A stretch of 6,604 nt of DNA, taken from assembly GCA_902797925.1 (NCBI GenBank), contig CADBUT010000457.1:1-6604 (forward strand), given 5' to 3'. This stretch comes from an uncultured Spirochaetaceae bacterium. GTDB taxonomy: Bacteria; Spirochaetota; Spirochaetia; Treponematales; Treponemataceae. A program made the translations under genes and the position numbers. The notes beneath the pieces were generated by a model. The model was not told where the DNA came from and searched no databases. It saw only the letters and a list, made by a program, of their open reading frames with translations. Every line of letters begins with the position of its first letter. Within the stretch, counting starts at the first letter, position 1. This document shows positions 1 through 6,103 of the stretch, piece by piece.

Positions 1-812
1 CAGTGTGCAAATTCCATTGAAACAGGCTTTCGCGTGCCGGCAAGCTCATTCTTTTTGACGTAGCTGAGAATAGGGCGGTCGTGCTTTGTTAGACCGTACT
101 CTCGCGGCGTGACAAGCACCGGCGAATTGGCGTTTGCATAATACTGGCGCAGCGTGTCATATCTGGCTGTATCTGGGCGCAAAAAGCCTGATTCTGCGCG
201 CGGATGCCATCTGTGATACATCTTGAATTCGTCCGGAAGCCAGCACGGCTCATTGCCGGTTTTTTTCAAGCGCTGCGTCAAATCCAAATCTTCCATTCCC
301 CAGTATTTTATCTGCGGATCATAAGTGCCGAGCGCGCTGAATGTGCTGCTTCTAATGCACTGAAAGCCGCCGCAAGCGCTTTTGCCGGCGCTCTTGGCTT
401 TTGCCTTGTTGCCGTCTTTGGGCAGCCAGTAAGACGTTACCGCAAATACGTTGTGTTCCCTTAAATGCTGAAAAATCCATTCGTAAGGGTTTGAATCAAA
501 AAGCATGTCGATGTCTGTCGTCGTTACATAGGCTGTCCGTGTGCGGGAAATGGCGAAATTCAAAGCCTGACCGCGGCTCCACGGGCGGCCTTCTGTTTCG
601 GTCTTTGCATAAGTTATACCAAGTTCTTTGCAGACATTCTCGTATTCAGTTGAAAATTCATCATAAGAACCGAAATCTGCAATCAAAACCGGTGATGTTA
701 TTCCATTTTCCCGGCATGATACAACCAAAGACCTGATTCTTTCAGAATCTCTGTTTCTGATTGTTGCGACGATTGTATTGTCATTCATCAAATCTTGAAG
801 CGAAGTAATCAT
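1..812 (-). CDS. GT2 glycosyltransferase with galactosyltransferase-like C-terminal motif (3' end outside window)
   Basis: I translated this reading frame by hand. It is open from an ATG at 812-810 to the left edge (270 codons seen, no stop), so the protein's C-terminus is missing. It has a GT-A layout: a beta-strand start TIVATIRNRDSERI at residues 13-26, WSRGQALNFAI at 78-88, the metal-binding DxD as DID at 100-102, ACGGFQCIRS at 146-155, and WGMEDLDL at 171-178. The last resembles the G-W-G-x-E-D-x-D signature of the galactosyltransferase C-terminal domain (Glyco_transf_7C), where the acidic pair is catalytic. HRWHP follows at 200-204. It probably transfers a sugar from a nucleotide donor during glycan assembly at the cytoplasmic side of the membrane; donor and acceptor cannot be told. 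The start overlaps the ugd stop as ATGA, suggesting translational coupling; the Shine-Dalgarno match is weak. A second in-frame ATG at 788-786 is the alternative start. Confidence 0.88.
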   Translation of the reverse strand, partial: MITSLQDLMNDNTIVATIRNRDSERIRSLVVSCRENGITSPVLIADFGSYDEFSTEYENVCKELGITYAKTETEGRPWSRGQALNFAISRTRTAYVTTTDIDMLFDSNPYEWIFQHLREHNVFAVTSYWLPKDGNKAKAKSAGKSACGGFQCIRSSTFSALGTYDPQIKYWGMEDLDLTQRLKKTGNEPCWLPDEFKMYHRWHPRAESGFLRPDTARYDTLRQYYANANSPVLVTPREYGLTKHDRPILSYVKKNELAGTRKPVSMEFAH

Positions 813-2143
813 GAAACAGCACGTCCAATACAGTAATAATCAAAGCCGAGCTCTTTCATAGCAGTCGGCTCGTAAATGTTTCTTCCGTCGAAAATAACAG
901 GCGAACTTAGTTTTGACTTTATAAGTGAAAAATCCGGCGCTCTGAACTGTTTCCATTCTGTAACAAGAACGAGTGCGTCCGCACCATTAAGCACGTCGTT
1001 CATACTCGGAACATACTCGATTGAGCCGGCCGGCAAGTCTGACAGATAATGCTTAGTCTGTTCAAAAGCTTCCGGGTCATAGGCGCGTACTTTTGCACCG
1101 GCTTTAACTAAGTCGCGTATCAGCGTCAAAGACGGTGCTTCGCGCATGTCGTCTGTCTGCGGTTTGAATGCAAGACCCCAAAGGGCAAAAGTCTTGCCTT
1201 TTATGTCTTTGCCGAAATGCCTGCTGATTAAATTGAACAATATATGCTTTTGCCGTTCGTTTACTTCTTCAACGGCAGATGCAACTTTCATTTCAAAGCC
1301 GTTGCGCTTGCCGACAGCGATAAGCTCCTTTACGTCTTTCGGAAAGCATGAGCCACCGTAGCCGCAGCCGGCATACAAGAAGCTCATGCCGATTCTTGCA
1401 TCTGTTCCGATGCCCTGACGTACGGCCTTTACGTCGCCGCCCACAATCGAGCAAAGCTGTGCAATCTCATTCATAAAGCTGATGCGTGTTGCAAGCATTG
1501 CGTTCGCGGCGTATTTCGTTATTTCAGCTGATTTTATGTCCATGCATAAAAGAGGGTGGCCGTTGCCTACGAAAGGCGCATAAAGATTTTTCATAATCGT
1601 TGCAGAAATGTCGTTTTCAGCGCCGATTACGACTCTGTCTGGCCGCATAAAATCTTCTATTGCAACGCCTTCTTTCAAGAATTCCGGGTTTGATACAACG
1701 TCGAAATCAACTTTTGAGCCGCGCCGTTCAAGCACTTTATTTATGCGCTCTTTTACAAGCTCAGAAGTTCCGACTGGCACAGTTGATTTGTCAACAATAA
1801 CGGTGTAGTGCACTATATGCTCGGCGATACATTCCGCAGCTTTTAAGACATAAGAAATATCTGCTGAACCGTCTTCTCCGGGCGGCGTGCCGACTGCAAT
1901 GAAACAGACTTGTGAATTCGGAATTGCTTCAGCGTAGTCGCTTGTGAATTTGAGTCTGCCTTCTCTTGCATTACGCTTGACCATTTCTTCAAGCCCTGGC
2001 TCGAAAATCGGAATGTCGTTGTTTTTTAAGCGGTCAATTTTAGTTTTGTCTATATCGATGCACCAGACGGTGTTGCCCATTTCAGCAAAACATGTTCCGC
2101 TGACAAGACCAACATAACCTGTGCCAATAATAGAAAGTGTCAT
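809..2143 (-). CDS. ugd: UDP-glucose 6-dehydrogenase
   Basis: This 444-residue protein has the usual length for bacterial UDP-glucose dehydrogenase, which oxidises UDP-glucose twice with NAD+ to UDP-glucuronate in the cytoplasm. The N-terminal Rossmann fold shows GTGYVG at 7-12 and the acidic ribose-binding region CIDID at 28-32. VGTPP (84-88) and STVPVGT (120-126) follow. The central domain has NPEFLKEG at 152-159 and ITKYAANAMLA at 208-218 (K210, N214). The catalytic cysteine is C266 in GYGGSCFPKD (261-270), with D270. Residues T121, E154, E158, K210, N214, C266 and D270 correspond to the known active site of the family, so it should be active. The C-terminal UDP-binding domain ends with FDGRNIYEP. 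The closely related UDP-N-acetylmannosamine dehydrogenases are less likely because the Ugd-type signatures match throughout. The ATG start has a good Shine-Dalgarno site. It is the first gene after a divergent intergenic region and is coupled to the next glycosyltransferase. Confidence 0.97.
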   Translation of the reverse strand: MTLSIIGTGYVGLVSGTCFAEMGNTVWCIDIDKTKIDRLKNNDIPIFEPGLEEMVKRNAREGRLKFTSDYAEAIPNSQVCFIAVGTPPGEDGSADISYVLKAAECIAEHIVHYTVIVDKSTVPVGTSELVKERINKVLERRGSKVDFDVVSNPEFLKEGVAIEDFMRPDRVVIGAENDISATIMKNLYAPFVGNGHPLLCMDIKSAEITKYAANAMLATRISFMNEIAQLCSIVGGDVKAVRQGIGTDARIGMSFLYAGCGYGGSCFPKDVKELIAVGKRNGFEMKVASAVEEVNERQKHILFNLISRHFGKDIKGKTFALWGLAFKPQTDDMREAPSLTLIRDLVKAGAKVRAYDPEAFEQTKHYLSDLPAGSIEYVPSMNDVLNGADALVLVTEWKQFRAPDFSLIKSKLSSPVIFDGRNIYEPTAMKELGFDYYCIGRAVS

Positions 2144-2145
2144 GG

Positions 2146-2154
2146 TTTCCTCTT
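2146..2154 (-). promoter_or_regulatory. Ribosome binding site of ugd
   Basis: On the minus strand AAGAGGAAA lies just upstream of the ATG at 2143. It is a clear Shine-Dalgarno match and fixes the ugd start, which also falls exactly before the GxGYVG dinucleotide-binding motif. Confidence 0.8.
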
Positions 2155-2177
2155 GTGTTTATTTTATGTAAAGCTAA

Positions 2178-2193
2178 ATCTATTAATATAGAT
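2178..2193. repeat. Perfect interrupted palindrome in the divergent intergenic region (possible operator)
   Basis: ATCTAT (2178-2183) and ATAGAT (2188-2193) are exact inverted copies separated by TAAT. The site lies at the predicted start of the ugd transcript, next to the candidate -10 element, where a dimeric regulator could block or modulate transcription. Both arms are AT-rich, so coincidence cannot be excluded, and no regulator gene lies in the window. Confidence 0.35.
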
Positions 2194-2222
2194 AGTTTAC
2201 TAAAAAAAGATTGTATTGGCAA
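2194..2222 (-). promoter_or_regulatory. Candidate sigma-70-type promoter for ugd
   Basis: On the minus strand TTGCCA (2222-2217, one mismatch to TTGACA) is followed after 17 bases by TAAACT (2199-2194, four of six to TATAAT). This would start transcription near 2187, leaving a leader of about 44 bases before the ugd ATG. An alternative -10 is TATATT at 2190-2185, but it lacks a good -35 at standard spacing. The region is AT-rich, so chance matches are likely and the call is tentative. Confidence 0.4.
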
Positions 2223-2231
2223 GCTAAGAAA
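2219..2231 (+). repeat. Direct repeat copy 1 flanking the acyltransferase gene
   Basis: GCAAGCTAAGAAA here matches GCAAGCTAGAAA at 3474-3485 except for one extra A; the first eight bases are identical. The two copies bracket the only plus-strand gene. This copy overlaps the candidate -35 of ugd. Confidence 0.45.
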
Positions 2232-2253
2232 TTGCGGGTAGCAGCGGACCTTT

Positions 2254-2281
2254 TGAGAGTTTAGTGCAATTTCAGTATATT
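2254..2281 (+). promoter_or_regulatory. Candidate promoter for the acyltransferase gene
   Basis: TTGAGA (2254-2259) and TATATT (2276-2281) are separated by 16 bases, close to the sigma-70 consensus and spacing. Transcription would begin near 2288. If so, the GTG at 2264 lies upstream of the transcript start, and translation must begin at the ATG at 2315 after a leader of roughly 27 bases. Confidence 0.4.
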
Positions 2282-2314
2282 GAGTTGAAACGAAATATCT
2301 GCTATTTATTTTCT

Positions 2315-3430
2315 ATGGAAACATTAGAAAAAAAAGCTTATTACCCAAGAATAGATTTTTATAGATTTGTATTTACGATTTTCGTTGTGATTCTGCATTT
2401 TGAATGCTTTTATAAGACAAATACTATTGACAATGTGTTTGCGCTTTACAGAAGCGTAGATTTTTTCTTTTTGCTGAGCGGATTTCTGCTGGCAAAATCT
2501 TTTAAGAATCAGAAATATCAGAACGCACTTGATTTTACTTTAGGAAAGGTGAAAAAGCTTATGCCGCTCAACATTGTTGTTGTGCTGGCTGCTTGTATTG
2601 TTTCCGCTTTTCCAAAAATGCTAAGTGTAAAAGGCTTGTTAAACTCTTGCTGGACGTTCTTTATAAATTTAGTAAGCTCTGTTCCGAATATCTTTTTTGT
2701 GCAGTTATTCATACCAGTGTTGCAGAAAATTGTACCTAATAGGTTTGAAGCATTTCCAATGTGGTATATTTCTTCAATGATTGTCAGCAGTTTTTTATGG
2801 TTTTGGCTGCTGACTGTTATGAAAAGCAAATTTGGCGAAAGCTCAAAATACCGTTCATGGGGGCTTGTTTCGGCTGTTCTGGTGTTTTCGTTTTTGATTA
2901 ATCAATATGACAAAACAGATATTGCATTTGACGAGATTGTACCGCTATTTAACTTGCCGGCCGGTTTTTTCAGAGGCTTTGCGGAGATTGGGCTTGGCAT
3001 TTTCTTGGCTGATTATCGTTTTGAAGTCAAAAGCCCAATTTTGAAAAACTTTTTGAAGATCTTCTTTCCGGCTTTATTGTTTACAATGATTTTTTATGCA
3101 AAGTACAGCATGTTTGATTATATTTACGTGTTCTTTTGTGCTGTCACAATAATTTTTGAGTTTTCTTTGCAAGAAACACCAAAAGCTGAAAAAGTATATA
3201 CTTTCCTCGGAAAAGCGGCTTTGCCAATATATTTTACGCATGCTTTTGTAATTTTCTATGAATATACGCCGCTTGCTCAGAAATTCCCTGCGCTTGCTGA
3301 TAGTTTTTATCTTAATATTTTAGTACGTACAATATTAGTTTTTGCAACGGCGTTTGCAGCTTATCTGCTTGCAAAGCCTATGAGCAAGATGCTGAACAAA
3401 TTGTATTCTGCTGTAAAAGATGCTGATTAG
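2315..3430 (+). CDS. Acyltransferase-3 family membrane protein, probable glycan O-acyltransferase
   Basis: From the ATG at 2315 the protein has 371 residues and many hydrophobic segments (for example 15-29, 47-60, 85-98, 151-168, 183-195, 249-262, 268-283, 301-315 and 335-353), as in acyltransferase-3 (Acyl_transf_3, OatA/NodX-type) membrane proteins. These move an acyl group, often acetyl, onto sugars of cell-surface glycans. R17 and H28 form the R-x10-H motif that this family needs for activity. SVDFFFLLSGFLLAKSF at 47-63 and PIYFTHAFVIF at 304-314 are further family signatures. A GTG at 2264 would add 17 residues and has GAGAG four bases upstream, but family proteins usually begin shortly before the first membrane segment and a promoter seems to overlap it, so I prefer the ATG, although its Shine-Dalgarno site is poor. 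It is the only plus-strand gene. It most likely decorates the glycan made by its neighbours. Confidence 0.88.
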   Translation: METLEKKAYYPRIDFYRFVFTIFVVILHFECFYKTNTIDNVFALYRSVDFFFLLSGFLLAKSFKNQKYQNALDFTLGKVKKLMPLNIVVVLAACIVSAFPKMLSVKGLLNSCWTFFINLVSSVPNIFFVQLFIPVLQKIVPNRFEAFPMWYISSMIVSSFLWFWLLTVMKSKFGESSKYRSWGLVSAVLVFSFLINQYDKTDIAFDEIVPLFNLPAGFFRGFAEIGLGIFLADYRFEVKSPILKNFLKIFFPALLFTMIFYAKYSMFDYIYVFFCAVTIIFEFSLQETPKAEKVYTFLGKAALPIYFTHAFVIFYEYTPLAQKFPALADSFYLNILVRTILVFATAFAAYLLAKPMSKMLNKLYSAVKDAD

Positions 3431-3473
3431 ATTAATGTAATTATCTGCCTAGAGCCCCGACGAGCTGGCTTAT

Positions 3474-3485
3474 GCAAGCTAGAAA
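3474..3485 (+). repeat. Direct repeat copy 2 flanking the acyltransferase gene
   Basis: GCAAGCTAGAAA is the partner of the copy at 2219-2231. It overlaps the stop codon and last codons of the minus-strand GT2 gene, so one boundary of the presumed acyltransferase cassette would fall exactly at the end of that gene. Confidence 0.45.
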
Positions 3486-3494
3486 AGCTTTTTT
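3476..3494 (+). terminator. Weak possible terminator after the acyltransferase gene
   Basis: AAGCT (3476-3480) and AGCTT (3486-3490) can form a 5-bp stem with a 5-base loop, followed by a T-run to 3494. An alternative hairpin, AGCTgGC-TTAT-GCaAGCT at 3463-3480, lies just before it. Both are short, so termination may be leaky. The element overlaps the end of the convergent GT2 gene. No comparable stem with a T-run is seen for the minus strand in 3431-3478. Confidence 0.3.
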
Positions 3495-4195
3495 AAAAAC
3501 TTCTTGAGCTTTGCTTTTGCGCTTGGCGCTTTATAGACGCCGTGCATCTTCTTAATAGCTTCGACTTCTTTTTCAGTTTGTTCTGTCTGTTTTTGCGAAA
3601 CGCCCTCAAGGTTGAAACCGCAAACGATTGTGTCTGTAAAGACAAAAGACACACCAGCTTGGTAAAAGCGCAAAAAGCATTCGTAATCAGCCGCTATCTT
3701 GAAAGATTCATCATAAGTTCCGTGCTTTTCGTAAACAGACTTTGGCACAAAGCAGGCGAGGTGCGGTATCATTTTTTCCGGCAGATACTTTGAATTGAAG
3801 CCCCAAATTGAATCGAATTCACCGTTTTTTATGGCTTCCAATGCACCGTAAAGGATTGAATCTGGGTTTGCTTGGTGAAGCTCTTTTAGGCCATTGAATG
3901 CATATTCAAGATAAATGTCGCCTGAATGAACAAGCCCGATTAGTGAACCGTGTGTAAGTTTTATACCTTTGTTCACTGCATTATAAATTCCGTCATCTTT
4001 TTCAGACACTATAATATCGATTATATCGTTGTTCTGGCGTAAAACTTCCGGGGTTGAGTCTGTAGAAGCACCGTCTATAACGATGTATTCAACATCATCT
4101 GTTTTAATTTTTCTGATTGAATCGAATGTCTTTTTAAGACCTTCTGCATTGTTGTAGCAAACTGTAATGACAGAAAGAAATGGCTTCTTTTCCAT
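3479..4195 (-). CDS. GT2 family glycosyltransferase
   Basis: This 238-residue protein is a compact GT-A enzyme of family 2, of the type similar to colanic-acid and O-antigen transferases. Motifs from the N-terminus are SVITVCYN at 8-15 (nucleotide binding), VIDGASTDST at 39-48, SEKDDGIYNAVNKGI at 64-78, LVHSGD at 88-93 where many relatives have N-S-D-D, and ADYECFLR at 169-176 carrying the likely catalytic acidic residue. It ends in a lysine-rich amphipathic tail (226-238) that could hold it to the membrane. The ATG at 4195-4193 shares one base with the upstream stop (TAATG), and AAGGA lies eight bases before it, so I chose this start over an upstream in-frame ATG at 4231 that would lie inside the neighbouring gene. 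Donor and acceptor are unknown. It is the last gene of the four-gene minus-strand run and converges with the acyltransferase. Confidence 0.93.
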   Translation of the reverse strand: MEKKPFLSVITVCYNNAEGLKKTFDSIRKIKTDDVEYIVIDGASTDSTPEVLRQNNDIIDIIVSEKDDGIYNAVNKGIKLTHGSLIGLVHSGDIYLEYAFNGLKELHQANPDSILYGALEAIKNGEFDSIWGFNSKYLPEKMIPHLACFVPKSVYEKHGTYDESFKIAADYECFLRFYQAGVSFVFTDTIVCGFNLEGVSQKQTEQTEKEVEAIKKMHGVYKAPSAKAKLKKFLKKLF

Positions 4196-5202
4196 TAGAT
4201 TAATCCTTTTGAAGCAGCTATTGCAGTGCAAAGCTCTTTTGTCTTTTGATTCAGCTCGTAAATGTAATCTACGGCGTAATCTTTAAGCGGATTCTGGCAG
4301 ACAAGCTTTTCAAACAATTTCTCGTTTGACTGAAGTTCTTTTAGCCGTTCAATAAGCTCATCTGGTTTAGATTTGTCATAAAAAAGTATAACATCTTGAT
4401 TTATCACTTCAAGTTCAGGCTTGTTTAAACTGCCCCAATAAAGCGGCACGCACCCTGACAGCAAAGCTTGAAACAGCTTTTCTGTAACATAGCCGTCGTA
4501 ATCGCAATTTTCGGGGCAAATTGTGTATTTAAACTGGTCTAGATAATCTTTTTTTGAATTTGCAAATTCATTCCAGAGTGAATCATCGTTATGGTTCCAT
4601 GCACCGGCAGAATAGATTATAAGTCCGGCTTCTTGTGCCGCATTCCAAATGCTTGTGCGTATGCCATTCTTGTCGTGGCGGGCTATTACGGCGCAATCTT
4701 TTGTTTTTAAGCTTAAAGCTTTGCGTGTAAAGTCTTGATTTATCTCGTCTATGCGGTGCTTAATCTTGTCTTTTGAAAATTCCGGCTTGTCAAAAAGATA
4801 GAGTACCCATAGCGGATATCTTATGTAGTTCGCCGCATCGATTTTGTCAAAACCGAAAGAAACATCAACAAGGTCCAAGAGATGGTCTTCAAATTCAGCA
4901 TATTCTTTGAACACGTCAGAATGAACACATTCGCCTGTAAAAAAGACCTTGATTTTTGCGCCAGAAGACTGCGCTTTTTTTCTTATCGAGTTCCAGACTG
5001 AAAAGAATTCGATTGAAGGTGCAACGCTTGACACTACCGGCTTTTGTTTAAAGCTGAAAAATGGAGTAAAATAATAATCTTGAAAATATCCCTTTGATTC
5101 TGGGTAATATCCTGTAAAGCGCACTCTGTTTTGTCTTGGTGCTGCTAAAAATGAAAAAGCGTCTTCCGTTATTGTCTTTAACCGTTTGAGTTTTGCATTC
5201 AT
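4195..5202 (-). CDS. GT10 family glycosyltransferase, probable alpha-1,3/1,4-fucosyltransferase
   Basis: This 335-residue protein matches the GT10 fucosyltransferase family, GT-B enzymes that transfer fucose from GDP-fucose to glycans, often onto N-acetylglucosamine. The acceptor-side half shows KVFFTGE at 85-91, VSFGFD at 114-119 and YIRYPLWVLYLF at 126-137, all typical of bacterial GT10. The donor half has a conserved arginine-containing segment IARHDKNGIR at 173-182 and the signature region at 226-257: YTICPEN, then GYVTEKLF and SGCVPLYWG, with E241 and K242 in the GDP-fucose-binding motif. No heptad-repeat tail like that of Helicobacter pylori FucT is present. The first 80 residues are less conserved and have no clear signal peptide. 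It starts 16 bases after the GT8-like gene, with only a weak Shine-Dalgarno (CGGA). GDP-fucose synthesis genes are not in the window, and some GT10 members may use other donors, so fucose is inferred. Confidence 0.9.
   Translation of the reverse strand: MNAKLKRLKTITEDAFSFLAAPRQNRVRFTGYYPESKGYFQDYYFTPFFSFKQKPVVSSVAPSIEFFSVWNSIRKKAQSSGAKIKVFFTGECVHSDVFKEYAEFEDHLLDLVDVSFGFDKIDAANYIRYPLWVLYLFDKPEFSKDKIKHRIDEINQDFTRKALSLKTKDCAVIARHDKNGIRTSIWNAAQEAGLIIYSAGAWNHNDDSLWNEFANSKKDYLDQFKYTICPENCDYDGYVTEKLFQALLSGCVPLYWGSLNKPELEVINQDVILFYDKSKPDELIERLKELQSNEKLFEKLVCQNPLKDYAVDYIYELNQKTKELCTAIAASKGLI
4204..4208 (-). promoter_or_regulatory. Ribosome binding site that decides the GT2 start
   Basis: AAGGA on the minus strand is eight bases before the ATG at 4195. 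It lies inside the last codons of the GT10 gene and supports the shorter, TAATG-overlapping start, consistent with coupled translation. Confidence 0.65.
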
Positions 5203-5218
5203 AAAAAATCCGATTATT

Positions 5219-6103
5219 TCAGCATTTTTTGCTGAACATTTTTTTAAGCTTACGTTTTATGCGCAGCAACAGTTTTTCGATTTTCGTATATCTGTTTATG
5301 TGCTTCGCACCGCCCATTTCAAGCCATTTCTTGTAATAGCTTTCCCACTGCTCATTGTAAAGACCATTCCAAAATTTTGGCTGCCCGACAGCATGAATAA
5401 TAGAAGTTATTCCAGCATTTTTTTCTATGTCTTTCGGTAAAGTACTGTATTTATTATAGTCCAATTTTTCGTATTGAATATTCTTTTGTTGAAAAAGTAC
5501 AGAAATAACAGCTTCTTCCGGCAGCTGCAGTGCAGGTGCATACCGTTCTGTAAGCTTTATACATTCATCATAGAATCCGTTAAAATTCTTAAATGTATCA
5601 TATAACACAAAGATGCAGCATGATATTGCAGGTCCTAATAAATCAAATGAATGAATATCTTCCAAAGAATTCGGTTCAAAATATAATTTATTGTTAAATT
5701 TTGCACCGAGCATGACATCTGAAATAAATTTAGCATCAAATCCATTTTTTATTTTTATATTTGAAATATCGTCTGTTATTACAAAATCATAATCTGTCCA
5801 TATTACAGTCTGGTATTCTTCAAGAAGTCTGAAACATTCATATTTGCAGAAGAGGAAAGGACTGAAATAATTCTGAATTACCTCGCTGAAATTATCAACA
5901 TGAGAAAAAGGCGATTCATATTTGATAAACCTTGTAGGAAAAATGCTGTTTATAAGCTTTTGCTGTTCAATCGGAATATCATCATAAAAAATGACAAGCT
6001 CATCTGCTATAGTCGGGCATTTGTCAGCTATGTTCAAAGCCAGAACAGCCATTGCCGGGTATTGATTCGAAGTGCCGCCTGTTACAATTGCAGTCTTTTT
6101 CAT
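5219..6103 (-). CDS. GT8-like (GT-A fold) glycosyltransferase
   Basis: This 294-residue protein begins with a GT-A-like strand, KKTAIVTGGTSNQYPAMAVLALNI. The segment 82-112 follows the GT8 pattern: an aromatic/charged helix (KYECFRLLEEY) leads to VIWTDYDFVITDDI, where DYD at 104-106 stands in for the metal-binding DxD. Near the end, IIHAVGQPKFW at 235-245 resembles the H-x-x-G-x-x-K-P-W motif of GT8 enzymes such as LPS glucosyl- and galactosyltransferases. The match is recognisable but divergent, so the exact family is less sure than the glycosyltransferase assignment. The C-terminus (276-294) is strongly basic and amphipathic, suggesting peripheral membrane binding. Its ATG overlaps the preceding stop as ATGA and has AAGGAA seven bases upstream. 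The middle of the gene is the most AT-rich part of the window (about 26% GC at 5581-5820), unlike ugd, suggesting separate acquisition. Confidence 0.8.
   Translation of the reverse strand: MKKTAIVTGGTSNQYPAMAVLALNIADKCPTIADELVIFYDDIPIEQQKLINSIFPTRFIKYESPFSHVDNFSEVIQNYFSPFLFCKYECFRLLEEYQTVIWTDYDFVITDDISNIKIKNGFDAKFISDVMLGAKFNNKLYFEPNSLEDIHSFDLLGPAISCCIFVLYDTFKNFNGFYDECIKLTERYAPALQLPEEAVISVLFQQKNIQYEKLDYNKYSTLPKDIEKNAGITSIIHAVGQPKFWNGLYNEQWESYYKKWLEMGGAKHINRYTKIEKLLLRIKRKLKKMFSKKC

Noticed and set aside
401..736. Plus-strand open frame of 111 codons
   Set aside because: It lies fully antisense to the left GT2 gene, which carries clear family motifs; the translation is low-complexity in character and has no recognisable domain.
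2231..2250. GC-rich patch in the divergent intergenic region as a possible small RNA or tRNA remnant
   Set aside because: It is only about 20 bases long, with no cloverleaf or stable hairpin that I could draw.
2264..2314. 17-residue extension of the acyltransferase from the GTG at 2264
   Set aside because: It overlaps a likely promoter and adds residues not typical of the family; kept as a stated alternative.
2518..2829. Minus-strand open frame of 103 codons
   Set aside because: It is antisense to the acyltransferase, whose membrane segments and R-x10-H motif show that the plus strand is coding.
3453..3470. AGCC...GGCT inverted repeat as a minus-strand terminator
   Set aside because: The stem is only four to five pairs with a ten-base loop and no T-run follows on either strand.
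4196..4231. 12-residue N-terminal extension of the GT2 gene from the ATG at 4231
   Set aside because: The extension lies inside the GT10 coding sequence, whereas the ATG at 4195 has a Shine-Dalgarno site, a TAATG overlap and the right position before the first GT2 motif.
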